NCBI RefSeq assembly: GCF_017876295.1
Contig: NZ_JAGINT010000001.1
Span: forward strand, 682,001 to 746,000
Direction: 5' to 3'
DNA: 64,000 nt
Source: Kribbella aluminosa
GTDB lineage: Bacteria; Actinomycetota; Actinomycetes; Propionibacteriales; Kribbellaceae
This document shows, piece after piece, positions 54,925 through 63,301 of this stretch. How positions within the stretch are numbered: position 1 is the stretch's first letter; every line of letters begins with the position of its first letter. The notes under the pieces were generated by a model. That model saw only the letters and a program-made list of their open reading frames with translations, was not told the DNA's origin and made no database searches. The position numbers and the translations under genes are program-made.

Positions 54925-55854
54925 TTGCCGACAGAGAGCGGGACACGTCTGGAACGCGAGGTACTGCCCGGCGGGGCCGTGATGAGCACCCTGCGCGGTG
55001 GCGCGCCGGGACCCACCTTGGCATTGCTAGGCGGTGTGCACGGTGACGAGGACGAAGGTGTGCTGGCTGTCTGGCGCGTTCTTCGTGAGGTGCGAGGCGT
55101 CGCGCTGCGAGGCGTTGTCCGGGCGGTGGCGCCGGCGAATCCGGCCGCGTGGGCGGCGCGTGGTCGCACCTCGCCGTACGACGATGGCGACCTGGCGCGG
55201 TCCTTTCCCGGCGACCCGGAGGCTGGGCCGACTGCTGCTCTTGCCGACGGAATTGCCCACCAGGTCATCGCCGGTTCGGATTTGCTGATCGACCTGCACT
55301 CGGCCGGGCTGCGCTACAGCATGCCGCTGTTCTGTGGGGTGAACCAGGAGCCCGTCGACGGGGTGGCTCTGCGTGCCGCAGTCGTGTTCGAGGCGCCGAT
55401 GATCTGGCTGCACGAGTCGTGGCCGCCCGGGCGAAGTCTGACCGCGGCGATGGAGCTCGGCGTTCCGGCTGTGTACGTCGAGTGCGGGGGCGGTGGAGGA
55501 ATTCGGTCTGCCGAGCTGGACGCCTATGTGACCGGTGTGCTGTCGGTGATGGGGGATCTCGGAATGGTGCCGACGTGCCGTGCCGATCGGCGCCCGACTC
55601 GATGGGTGAGTGGCTCGGGAGACCTGGACTCCGGCGTAGCGTCGCCATGCGCAGGCCTGTTCTCGACGACGGCTGTTGCGGGTGAACTCATGGCGGAGGG
55701 CAGCGAAGTGGGCCGGTTGTTCAACTACCAGGGTGATCTGCTCGAGGTGGTTCGCGCGCCGCGTCCGGGCGTCCTGATGTTTCTGCGCAGGCACGCCCGG
55801 GTCAAGTTGGGGGATGTCCTGTTCGTGCTGGCAGTTCCGTGCGACGGGCCGTGA
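54925..55854 (+). CDS. AstE/AspA-family zinc deacylase
   Basis: 309 residues. The zinc-site motifs of the succinylglutamate desuccinylase/aspartoacylase family are visible: GGVHGDE (residues near 37-43) and LIDLHSAG (near 119-126). These enzymes remove acyl groups from amino acids. Start is TTG 54925; ATG/GTG codons just upstream are in other frames. It heads a plus-strand run of catabolic genes and overlaps or abuts the next gene. Confidence 0.8.
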   Translation: MPTESGTRLEREVLPGGAVMSTLRGGAPGPTLALLGGVHGDEDEGVLAVWRVLREVRGVALRGVVRAVAPANPAAWAARGRTSPYDDGDLARSFPGDPEAGPTAALADGIAHQVIAGSDLLIDLHSAGLRYSMPLFCGVNQEPVDGVALRAAVVFEAPMIWLHESWPPGRSLTAAMELGVPAVYVECGGGGGIRSAELDAYVTGVLSVMGDLGMVPTCRADRRPTRWVSGSGDLDSGVASPCAGLFSTTAVAGELMAEGSEVGRLFNYQGDLLEVVRAPRPGVLMFLRRHARVKLGDVLFVLAVPCDGP

Positions 55855-55856
55855 CC

Positions 55857-56954
55857 ATGGCGGGCGATCGGAGTGGGTTGAGTCGGTTCGCGCACGGGCT
55901 TCCGGCGGTACGGGAGTTCGTGTGTTTGGGGGAAGGTGGGACGCCGGTCGTCGACCTGCCTGCGCTGGCGCGGCGTTTGGGCGTGCGGTCGGTATCGGCG
56001 AAGCTGGAGACCTCGAATCCCACCGGGTCGTACAAGGACCGGGTGGCGGCACTTTCGATGTCGCTGGCGCGGAGCCAGGGATATCGCGGGTGGATCGCGA
56101 CGTCGTCAGGGAACGCCGGGATGGCGATGGCGGCGTACGGCGCGCGAGCGGGGATTCCCGGGTTCCTCTGCCTGGCGGGATCGGTTCCTCCGGAGAAGTC
56201 GCTGCCGTTGCTTGCCTTCGGCGCCGACGCCGTCCGGGTGGTCAGGGTCAACGGCGCGGGGCGCCCCGAGGTCGACGGCGACATGTTCGACCAGGTCCGG
56301 GATGCAGCGGCCAGACACAGGCTGTATTTAGGCGTCACCCTGCACGCCTTTAACCCGCAGGGTATGCGCGGAATCGACACGATCGCCTACGAGCTCGCCG
56401 AGCAGGTGCCGAAGGCAACCCACGTGTATGCCCCTGTGGGCGGCGGCGGACTGGTGGTCGCGCTCGCCCGCGGCCTCGCCGCACGAGGTCTGGACCCGCG
56501 ACTCGTCGCATGTCAGCCGTCCGGTTGTGCGCCGGTTGTCCGCTTCCTGGCCGGTGAGATCCCAGCGGTCGCGATCGAACGCAGCGAGAGCGAGATCTCT
56601 GCGCTGCAGTTGCCGCGTCCGCCCGACGGCGAGGCCGCAGCCGAGGCGGTGGCTCGTTCGCAGGGCTGGGGAACGGCAATTGACGATGCGACGATCTTGG
56701 TGGCACAGCGCTGGCTGGCCGCCGCGGAAGGCCTGTTCGTCGAGCCGGCGGCGGCCGTCACGGTGGCAGCATTGGTCGCCGATGCGGACAGCGAGCGTCT
56801 CGGACCGGACGCCCGGCCGGTACTGATCCTCACCGGCGGCGGTTGGAAGGACCTCGGCCGATTCGCCCCGGACGCGGCGCGTCTGAAGGCGATCGACATC
56901 GGCCGCGTCTCCCGGGACATCGATGAGTGGGTCGACTCTGGCGGTGCGGATTGA
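55857..56954 (+). CDS. Threonine synthase-like PLP enzyme
   Basis: 365 residues of the fold-type II PLP family. The lysine is in SNPTGSYKDR (Lys60), followed by TSSGNAGMAMAAYGARAGI and the phosphate loop PVGGGGLV. Members include threonine synthase, threonine dehydratase and diaminopropionate lyase. The context favours a catabolic lyase or dehydratase, not housekeeping threonine synthesis. ATG 55857 is chosen; in-frame GTG 55839 would overlap the previous gene. Confidence 0.8.
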   Translation: MAGDRSGLSRFAHGLPAVREFVCLGEGGTPVVDLPALARRLGVRSVSAKLETSNPTGSYKDRVAALSMSLARSQGYRGWIATSSGNAGMAMAAYGARAGIPGFLCLAGSVPPEKSLPLLAFGADAVRVVRVNGAGRPEVDGDMFDQVRDAAARHRLYLGVTLHAFNPQGMRGIDTIAYELAEQVPKATHVYAPVGGGGLVVALARGLAARGLDPRLVACQPSGCAPVVRFLAGEIPAVAIERSESEISALQLPRPPDGEAAAEAVARSQGWGTAIDDATILVAQRWLAAAEGLFVEPAAAVTVAALVADADSERLGPDARPVLILTGGGWKDLGRFAPDAARLKAIDIGRVSRDIDEWVDSGGAD

Positions 56955-57043
56955 CGATTGGCCGGAGCGCTGCCAAGCTGACTTTGAAACGGCGGTTCCA
57001 AACCCAGCCCAGGTGGCTTTGACTCGACCAGGACGCGTGACCA

Positions 57044-57790
57044 GTGGTGCGACGCACGGCTCTCGTAACTGGCGGCGCGACCGGAATCGGCGCCGCGATC
57101 AGCTTCCGGCTGCTGGCCGAAGGGCTGAACGTGTACGTCGTCCAGCGTTGCGAGGCGGAGGTGGTCGCGGGCGAGCAACTGTTCCACGAATCCTCCGGGA
57201 TCTGTCTCGGAGCGCATGACCTCGGAGAGGCGAAGGAGTGCGCGTGGGCTGTTCAGGCCTGCGTCGCGCAGTTCGGCGGATTGGATGTCCTGGTCAACAA
57301 TGCCGGTGTCACCGGCGCGGCTGCGGTCGATGCACTCGGCAACTTCAGCGACCAGCGCATCGATCAGGTGATCGACGTCAACCTGAAGGCTCCGCTCCGT
57401 CTGGTTCGCGAAGCGCTCCCGCACTTGACTCACGCCGCCGGCGTCGTGGTGAACATCGGCTCGACGGCCGGGCGGCAAGCCCAAACGAATGCCGCGGCCT
57501 ACGTGTCGAGCAAAGCTGGCATCGACGGACTGACCCGGGCTCTGGCTCACGACCTTGCCGGTCTGGGAGTGCGGGTCGTCTGCGTCGCGCCCGGAGACGT
57601 GGACACCGGGACGAGCCGCGTGCCTGACTACGTTGCCGAGCGAGCCGCGTCCTGGTCGAAGGCGGCACCCTTATCGCGGCCGATCCAGCCGAATGACGTC
57701 GCGTCCGCAGTTGCCTGGGTCATCTCCCCCGACGCCGCTGCGGTGACTGGATCGACGATCTACGTCGATGGCGGACTGACGACTTACTGA
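57044..57790 (+). CDS. SDR-family NAD(P)-dependent oxidoreductase
   Basis: 248 residues of a classical short-chain dehydrogenase. Cofactor motif TGGATGIG (residues 9-16), NNAG (85-88), and catalytic Ser140, Tyr153 and Lys157 (YVSSK). The C-terminal TGSTIYVDGG is typical. It oxidises or reduces a hydroxy/keto group of the catabolised compound. GTG 57044. Confidence 0.88.
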   Translation: MVRRTALVTGGATGIGAAISFRLLAEGLNVYVVQRCEAEVVAGEQLFHESSGICLGAHDLGEAKECAWAVQACVAQFGGLDVLVNNAGVTGAAAVDALGNFSDQRIDQVIDVNLKAPLRLVREALPHLTHAAGVVVNIGSTAGRQAQTNAAAYVSSKAGIDGLTRALAHDLAGLGVRVVCVAPGDVDTGTSRVPDYVAERAASWSKAAPLSRPIQPNDVASAVAWVISPDAAAVTGSTIYVDGGLTTY

Positions 57791-58236
57791 CTCGGTGCTG
57801 GGAAGACTTGCCGAGTCCGGCCCTGGCCTACGGTCGGTATCACGAAGGCGCTTCCGGCCTGCCGCCGACCGGCATCCTCGGGAGGAATGTCCATGGCGGC
57901 TGTCGTGAGGAAGAGGGCACTCAGCTCCGGCCACCGAAACGTGCAGCTCGATACGTTGGGCGTCGGAAGGAAAGTGGTCGCCACCGGGCGTCTGAGCGGA
58001 TCGTAGCGGCGGACCTGCGATCGTCCCCAGACGGCGAGCCAGAGGAAGCCATCCGCGTCGACTGTCAGTCCATCGGGTAACCCTTCGGCCTTGGACCGTC
58101 GGCCAACCGAGCGATGCTGCCGTTGTTGTCCAGTCGGTGCAGCGCGCCGGGGCACTTGCCGTGGGGGTGCGGCGGCGGTCCCGGCCAGGCACTGCCCCCG
58201 CGCGTCTCGCTGTCCGTCATTGAACTGGGTGGGCAG
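57784..58236 (-). pseudogene. SMP-30/gluconolactonase remnant
   Basis: Only the middle and C-terminal part remains, in two frames. From upstream: NDGQRDARGQCLAGT, then, in another frame, PHGKCPGALHRLDNNGSIARL, then back to the first frame with GLPDGLTVDADGFLWLAVWG and PNVSSCTF. This order matches SMP-30 lactonases. The N-terminal third is absent and at least two frame changes are present. It fills most of the gap between the SDR and aminotransferase genes. Confidence 0.75.
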
Positions 58237-58346
58237 GTCCGGCTCCACTGATCGCCAGAGGCTCGGTCGTTGGCGGACCGGCGTAACCCGCCTCCCTTGA
58301 CCGCAGCTGTCCGTGTCCGTAGCGTTGCTCGAAGAATAGCATGGTC

Positions 58347-58363
58347 ATTTCACTCAGTGAAAC
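58347..58363. promoter_or_regulatory. Putative IclR operator before the aminotransferase gene
   Basis: ATTTCACTCAGTGAAAC, inverted repeat with a 3-bp centre, 14 bp before GTG 58377. Same geometry as 44162 and 62044. Confidence 0.55.
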
Positions 58364-58376
58364 GAGGGTGGAAACA

Positions 58377-59669
58377 GTGACGACATACGACGAACGTCGG
58401 GTGAATGTCCGTTCCGAGGAGCTGCGCGCCCGCGCACTCGGGCGCTCTCCGGGCGGTGTGCATTCCAATGTCCGGCTGCGCGGACCACAGCCGTTCATTC
58501 GCTCCGCCAAAGGAGCCTGGCTGTTCGACGTCGACGGGCGTGACTACGTTGACTACCTCCTGGGGCAAGGCCCCAATTTCCTTGGCCATGCTCCGGCTCC
58601 TGTCGTCCAGGCGGTCTTCCAGGCCTGCCAAGGTGGGCTGCTGTACGGCGGACAGCACGAGCTCGAGGTGCAAGCCGCAGAGCTGGTGTGCTCGGTCGCG
58701 GGCTGGCCCGAGATGGTCCGCTTCTGCAGCAGCGGCACGGAGGCGGTTCAAGCGGCGCTGCGACTCGCCAGGGCCACCACCGGCAGGACCGAGATCCTCC
58801 GATTCCAAGGGCACTACCACGGGTGGCTCGACAACGTCCTGACCAGGGAGCGTGGCGGAACGTGGGGAGTCGCGAGCGAAGGTCAGGTCGTGGACCATCT
58901 CCGGGAGTCCCACATCGTGCCGTGGAACGAGGCCGATCTGCTGGCCGCCGAGTTCGAGAAGTACGGAGACCGGCTGGCCGCGTTGATCATGGAACCCATC
59001 ATGATCAACGCCGGCGTGATCGAGCCTTTACCCGGATACCTGCAGAAGGTTCGAGATCTCTGCGACAGCTACGGCGTTGTGCTGATCTTCGACGAGGTCA
59101 TCTCCGGATTCCGCGTAGGTCTCGGCGGTGCGGTCGAGCGGTACGGCGTGACGCCGGACCTGGCCACCTATGGCAAGGCGTTCGCCGGGGGTTTCCCGGT
59201 CGCGGCCGTCGTCGGGCGGGAGGACCTGATGGTCAGGTTCGGCACCGGAGAGGTGAACCACTCCGGTACGTTCAATGCCTCGGTGATGGCCATGGCCGCC
59301 GTGACCGCGACGCTCACGGTTCTGCGCGACCAATCGCCGTACACGAGGGTCGACGAGCATGGGCGCGCGCTCATGGCGGGTCTGCTCGACATCACTGCGC
59401 GGCACGACGTGGACCTGCGGGTCGCGGGTTTGCCGGCGGCATTCCACGTATCGTTCGGCGACGCCGACGTGAGGGACTACAAGAGCTTGCAGAACCTCGA
59501 TCTGGCACGCTACGAACGGCTCGCGGCAGCATTGGTGGACAACGGGATCTGGCTGACCGGACGGGGCGTTTGGTATGTATCGGCTGCTCACGGGCAACGA
59601 GAGCTGGATGCCGCTCTGACTCGCTTCGACAAGACTCTTGGCGAGTGGAACACGAAGGCTGGCCGGTAG
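58377..59669 (+). CDS. Class III aminotransferase (glutamate-1-semialdehyde aminomutase-like)
   Basis: 430 residues. LGRSPGGVHSNVR at the N-terminus is the GSAM-like entry motif, SSGTEAVQAALRLAR (119-133) binds the cofactor phosphate, FDEVISGFR holds Asp239, and Lys267 is in TYGKAFAGGFP. GTG 58377 gives the family's usual length and has GAGGGTGG upstream; an in-frame ATG at 58341 would overlap the operator. The context points to an amino sugar or amino acid aminotransferase, not haem synthesis. Confidence 0.85.
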   Translation: MTTYDERRVNVRSEELRARALGRSPGGVHSNVRLRGPQPFIRSAKGAWLFDVDGRDYVDYLLGQGPNFLGHAPAPVVQAVFQACQGGLLYGGQHELEVQAAELVCSVAGWPEMVRFCSSGTEAVQAALRLARATTGRTEILRFQGHYHGWLDNVLTRERGGTWGVASEGQVVDHLRESHIVPWNEADLLAAEFEKYGDRLAALIMEPIMINAGVIEPLPGYLQKVRDLCDSYGVVLIFDEVISGFRVGLGGAVERYGVTPDLATYGKAFAGGFPVAAVVGREDLMVRFGTGEVNHSGTFNASVMAMAAVTATLTVLRDQSPYTRVDEHGRALMAGLLDITARHDVDLRVAGLPAAFHVSFGDADVRDYKSLQNLDLARYERLAAALVDNGIWLTGRGVWYVSAAHGQRELDAALTRFDKTLGEWNTKAGR

Positions 59670-59672
59670 ACC

Positions 59673-61160
59673 ATGCGACTTGCGTTGCTGGGGATATACC
59701 ACGAGACGAACACCTTTTCGCCGATCCACGCGGATCGCGAGTTGTTCAGTGCGGGTGGCGTGTGGCGGGGCGCCGAGATCGTCGAGGCGTACGCCACGTC
59801 ATCCACGACGAACGGTGGATTTCTCGTCGCCGGCGCCGAGCTGGGTGTCGAAGTCATCCCACTGATGTTCGCGTTTGTCACGCCCACTGGGCCGATCACT
59901 GCCGATGCGTTCGACCGGCTCGTCGGCGAGATGATCGACATGTTGCGCGCGCAAGGTCCCTGGGACGGGGTATTGCTGAACCTGCACGGAGCAGCGGTCG
60001 CCGAGAACTTCGTGGATGCGGACGCCGAGATCGCGGCAAGAGTTCGTGCTGAGGTCGGGGCCGGCGTACCGGTCGGTGCCGTCCTCGACATGCATGCCAA
60101 CCTCACCCAGCGACTGCTGGACGCATTGACGGTGACCTTGGTCTACCAGACGAACCCGCATGTCGACGCGAAGCAGCAGGCCATCCGGTGCACGCAGCTG
60201 ATCGTGCGGGCGATTCGCGGAGAGATCCAGCCGCAGCAGGCCATGATGGCGTTGCCACTGGTTGCCAACATCGCGTGTCAGGACACCGGTGAGCAGCCGA
60301 TGGCGATGCTGTTGGCGAAGGCCCGGGACATCGCCGCGCGCGCGGGTCTCCTGTCCCTGAGCGTCCTAGAGGGTTTCCCGTACGCCGACGTGCCGCAGCT
60401 GGGCATGTCCTGTCTGGCCATCCACGACGGCGATCTCGAGGTCGCCCGGAGATCCGCACACGAGCTTGCCGCGGCTGTGTGGGCACAGCGGCGGGAGCTT
60501 CAAGTGACCGGTATGTCCGTCGATGAGGCGCTGGACGCCGCAGCCGCGGAGCGGAGTGGACCAGTGGTGCTGCTCGATGCCGGGGACAACATCGGCGGCG
60601 GTTCGCCCGGAGACTCCACGGTCATCCTTGGCGCCGCAGTTCGGTCTGGTCAGCGATCTTTCGTGCAGGTCCTGTGCGATCCGAAGTCGGCGCGACAGTG
60701 CATAGATGTCGGAGTCGGCGCGGAGCTGAGTCTCGTGATCGGCGCCTGGCAGTCGCATTCCGCGGGTGAGCCTGTCCCTGTCCACGGTCGAGTGCGCGCG
60801 GTTTCCGACGGCCGGTTCGAGGAACCGACACCGACGCATGGCGGATTTCGGTTCTTCGACATGGGGCCTACGGCGGTGCTCGACACCACGGCCGGGCACA
60901 CCCTGATCCTGACGTCGACGGCCGTCATGAGTACGAGTTGCCAACAGCTGTTGTCGGTCGGCGTCGTCCCGTCGGCGTACCGCATCGTCGTGGCCAAAGG
61001 TGTCAACTCGCCTCGGGCGGGCTACGCTCCGATCGCGGCGCGGATGATCGTGGTCGACACCGACGGGATCACCGCGATGGACCTGAGCCGCTTCGACTAC
61101 CGGCACCGTCGAAGGCCGCTGTATCCCTTTGAGGATGAGGCCTTTCCGACATCCGCATAG
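59673..61160 (+). CDS. M81/MlrC-family protein
   Basis: 495 residues matching the DUF1485/MlrC family. It opens RLALLGIYHETNTFSP with the family His, then LLNLHGAAVAE, VLDMHANLT, NPHVDA and, at the start of the C-terminal domain, LLDAGDNIGGGSPGDST. The family is named for microcystin breakdown but is widespread in catabolic clusters with unknown substrates. It follows the aminotransferase gene by 3 bp. Confidence 0.88.
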   Translation: MRLALLGIYHETNTFSPIHADRELFSAGGVWRGAEIVEAYATSSTTNGGFLVAGAELGVEVIPLMFAFVTPTGPITADAFDRLVGEMIDMLRAQGPWDGVLLNLHGAAVAENFVDADAEIAARVRAEVGAGVPVGAVLDMHANLTQRLLDALTVTLVYQTNPHVDAKQQAIRCTQLIVRAIRGEIQPQQAMMALPLVANIACQDTGEQPMAMLLAKARDIAARAGLLSLSVLEGFPYADVPQLGMSCLAIHDGDLEVARRSAHELAAAVWAQRRELQVTGMSVDEALDAAAAERSGPVVLLDAGDNIGGGSPGDSTVILGAAVRSGQRSFVQVLCDPKSARQCIDVGVGAELSLVIGAWQSHSAGEPVPVHGRVRAVSDGRFEEPTPTHGGFRFFDMGPTAVLDTTAGHTLILTSTAVMSTSCQQLLSVGVVPSAYRIVVAKGVNSPRAGYAPIAARMIVVDTDGITAMDLSRFDYRHRRRPLYPFEDEAFPTSA

Positions 61161-61174
61161 GTGGTGGCCGGTGC

Positions 61175-62029
61175 TCAGGTTCGTGCGGGCTCTTGGGTGG
61201 GGTCCGGGCTCAGCGTGATCAGCTCAGCCACTTTCATCAGGGTCTTGGCGGCCTTTTCGACATCGCGCATGGAGAAGCGAGCTTCGGGGGCGCTGACGCT
61301 GAGGGCGGCTGGGAGGCGGGTGCCGAGGATGGGGACGGCTACACAGCGGCCGTCGGGTTCGTTCTCGCGGTTGTCTACGGCGTAGCCCAGGCGTCGTACC
61401 TTGGCAAGTTCTGCGAGGTAGTCGTCGATGTCGGTGATCGTCTCGGCTGTTCTGGCCAGCATGCCTGCTTGGTTCAGGAGTTCGCGGACCCTGGCCTCGG
61501 GCAGGTGAGCGGCGATCGCCTTGCCGAGTGCGGTGGAGTGCAGCGCGTCATGGCCGCCGCGGCTCGCCGCCAGCCGAACACTGCGCCGGCTTTCGATGAT
61601 TTCGACGTAGATGACGTGGTGACCGTCGAGGACGCCGAGGTTGGTTGTCTCGTCGAGCTCGTCGCGAAGGCTCTCCAGCGAGGGGCGGACTCGTTCGCGT
61701 AGTACTTCGAGGTGGCGGGACTGCATGCCGAGGAAACCTAGGCCGATGCGGAAGAGGCCGCTGTCGACGTCGCGCTCGACGTAGCGATGCTTCTCCAACG
61801 TCCACAGGTAGCGGAACGCCGATGACTTCGGCAGTTCCGCGGCGTCGGCGACCTCCTTCAGCGTGACGCCGTCGATCGACTCCTGCAGGAGGTTCAGAAC
61901 GGCGCATACGCGTTCAATGGCTCGGACTGCATACACCCGGCCCCCGGGGATGTCGTTGGCTTCGATCTGCGATGCCGGTGTCAGCGGACTCACCCTCTGT
62001 CTACGTGGGCCCCCGTAAGCCCTCGACAT
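61175..62029 (-). CDS. IclR-family transcriptional regulator
   Basis: 284 residues. The winged HTH spans about 35-95 (VLNLLQESIDGVTLKEVADAAELPKSSAFRYLWTLEKHRYVER). The effector domain follows (TALGKAIAAHLPEARVRELL, LGYAVDNRENEPDGRCVAVPI). ATG 62029 is chosen; a GTG further in could also be used. A perfect palindrome lies 15 bp upstream, suggesting self-control. Convergent with the MlrC gene. Confidence 0.88.
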   Translation of the reverse strand: MSRAYGGPRRQRVSPLTPASQIEANDIPGGRVYAVRAIERVCAVLNLLQESIDGVTLKEVADAAELPKSSAFRYLWTLEKHRYVERDVDSGLFRIGLGFLGMQSRHLEVLRERVRPSLESLRDELDETTNLGVLDGHHVIYVEIIESRRSVRLAASRGGHDALHSTALGKAIAAHLPEARVRELLNQAGMLARTAETITDIDDYLAELAKVRRLGYAVDNRENEPDGRCVAVPILGTRLPAALSVSAPEARFSMRDVEKAAKTLMKVAELITLSPDPTQEPART

Positions 62030-62043
62030 GAATTAGTTTCCAA

Positions 62044-62060
62044 GTTTCATCCTATGAAAC
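62044..62060. promoter_or_regulatory. Putative IclR autoregulatory operator
   Basis: GTTTCATCCTATGAAAC, a perfect 7-bp inverted repeat with a 3-bp centre, just ahead of the IclR gene start on the minus strand. Confidence 0.6.
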
Positions 62061-62128
62061 CGCATCAAGGCGGGACAAGGGGCCAATTCCGCCTTGGGTC
62101 TCCGTTGTCAGGGAAGGTGTGGCGGCGC

Positions 62129-63163
62129 TTACGCAGGGACTGCGGCTGGGGTGCCTAGCCAGTCGGCTATTTCGGTGAGGAGGGACTTTTGGGTTTCGGG
62201 TGGGGCGGTGGAGGCCAGGACCGAGGAGCGGGCCAGGTCGGCCAGTTCGGGGTCGGTGAAGTTGTGGGTGGTGCGGGCGGTTTCGTACTGCTCTGCGAGG
62301 CGGGAGCCGAAGAGGAGGGGGTCGTCGGCGCCTAGGGCGATGCGGGCGCCGGCTTCGTAGAGGGTGCGGAGGGGGACGTCTTCGGGGCGGCGGTAGACGC
62401 CGAGGGAGACGTTGGAGGCGGGGCAGACTTCGAGGGCGATCTGGGCGTCGACGATGCGCTTCAGCAGATCCGGGTCCTCGACGGACCGTACGCCGTGGCC
62501 GATGCGGCCGGCGCCGAGTTCGTCGATGCAGGTGCGGACGGTGGCCGGGCCGCAGAGTTCGCCGCCGTGGGGGGCCGCCAGCAGGCCGGCGTTGCGCGCG
62601 ATCCGGAAGGCCGGCTCGAACTCCGACGTCGTACCGCGGCGCTCGTCGTTCGACAGGCCGAAGCCGACCACTCCGCGGCCGGCGTACTGCGTGGCGAGGC
62701 GGGCCAGGGTGCGGGCGTCCAGCGGGTGCCGGGTGCGGTTCGCGGCGATGATCACCTGGACGTCGATCCCGGTCGACGCCGACGCGTCCCGGGCGGCGTC
62801 CAGGACCAGGTCGGTGAACTCGGTGATCCCGTGGAAGCGGTTCGCGTACCCGGACGGATCCACCTGGATCTCCAGCCAGCGTGAGCCGTCCGCCCGGTCG
62901 TCCTCGGCTGCCTCGCGGACCAGCCGGCGTACGTCGTCCTCCGTCCGCAGCACCGAGCGCGCGATGTCGTACAGCCGCTGGAACCGGAACCAGCCGCGCT
63001 CGTCCGCGGCGGACAGCTCGGGCGGCCAGTCGGTGCGCAGCGCGTCCGGCAGCCGGACGCCGTGCTTGTCGGCCAGCTCGACCAGCGTGAGGTGCCGCAT
63101 CGACCCGGAGAAGTGCAGATGCAGGTGTGTTTTCGGCAGCACCCGCAGATCCCGCTGCGTCAT
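62129..63163 (-). CDS. add: Adenosine deaminase
   Basis: 344 residues. The zinc-binding HLHLHFSGS opens the protein, followed by HGGELCG (near 198), GHGVRS and ALGADDPLLFGS near the C-terminus, the standard pattern of adenosine/adenine deaminases. It converts adenosine to inosine in purine salvage. ATG 63163 is chosen (a GTG at 63166 precedes it). It normally lies beside murB and aspC; aspC is still upstream here. Confidence 0.88.
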   Translation of the reverse strand: MTQRDLRVLPKTHLHLHFSGSMRHLTLVELADKHGVRLPDALRTDWPPELSAADERGWFRFQRLYDIARSVLRTEDDVRRLVREAAEDDRADGSRWLEIQVDPSGYANRFHGITEFTDLVLDAARDASASTGIDVQVIIAANRTRHPLDARTLARLATQYAGRGVVGFGLSNDERRGTTSEFEPAFRIARNAGLLAAPHGGELCGPATVRTCIDELGAGRIGHGVRSVEDPDLLKRIVDAQIALEVCPASNVSLGVYRRPEDVPLRTLYEAGARIALGADDPLLFGSRLAEQYETARTTHNFTDPELADLARSSVLASTAPPETQKSLLTEIADWLGTPAAVPA

Positions 63164-63215
63164 CACAGAAGGTTACCGATGGACAGCGCCGGGAGAGAAA
63201 TCGGCCGCGGACCTA

Positions 63216-63291
63216 CGCCACTCACCAAACCCCCCACAGACCGTCGCGCCGAGCGGGAGCGCCGCGCCGCCGGCGTGGTTGGTGAGTGGCG
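63216..63291. repeat. 13-bp inverted repeat between aspC and add
   Basis: CGCCACTCACCAA (63216-63228) and TTGGTGAGTGGCG (63279-63291) are perfect inverted repeats 50 bp apart. It could be a stem in the aspC-add transcript or the trace of an element. No coding sequence lies inside. Confidence 0.6.
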
Positions 63292-63301
63292 GGCGTCCAT
63301 C

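Noticed and set aside
58341..58376. ATG 58341 as start of the class III aminotransferase
   Set aside because: It would put the palindromic operator inside the coding region and adds 12 residues not typical of the family; GTG 58377 has a better ribosome site.
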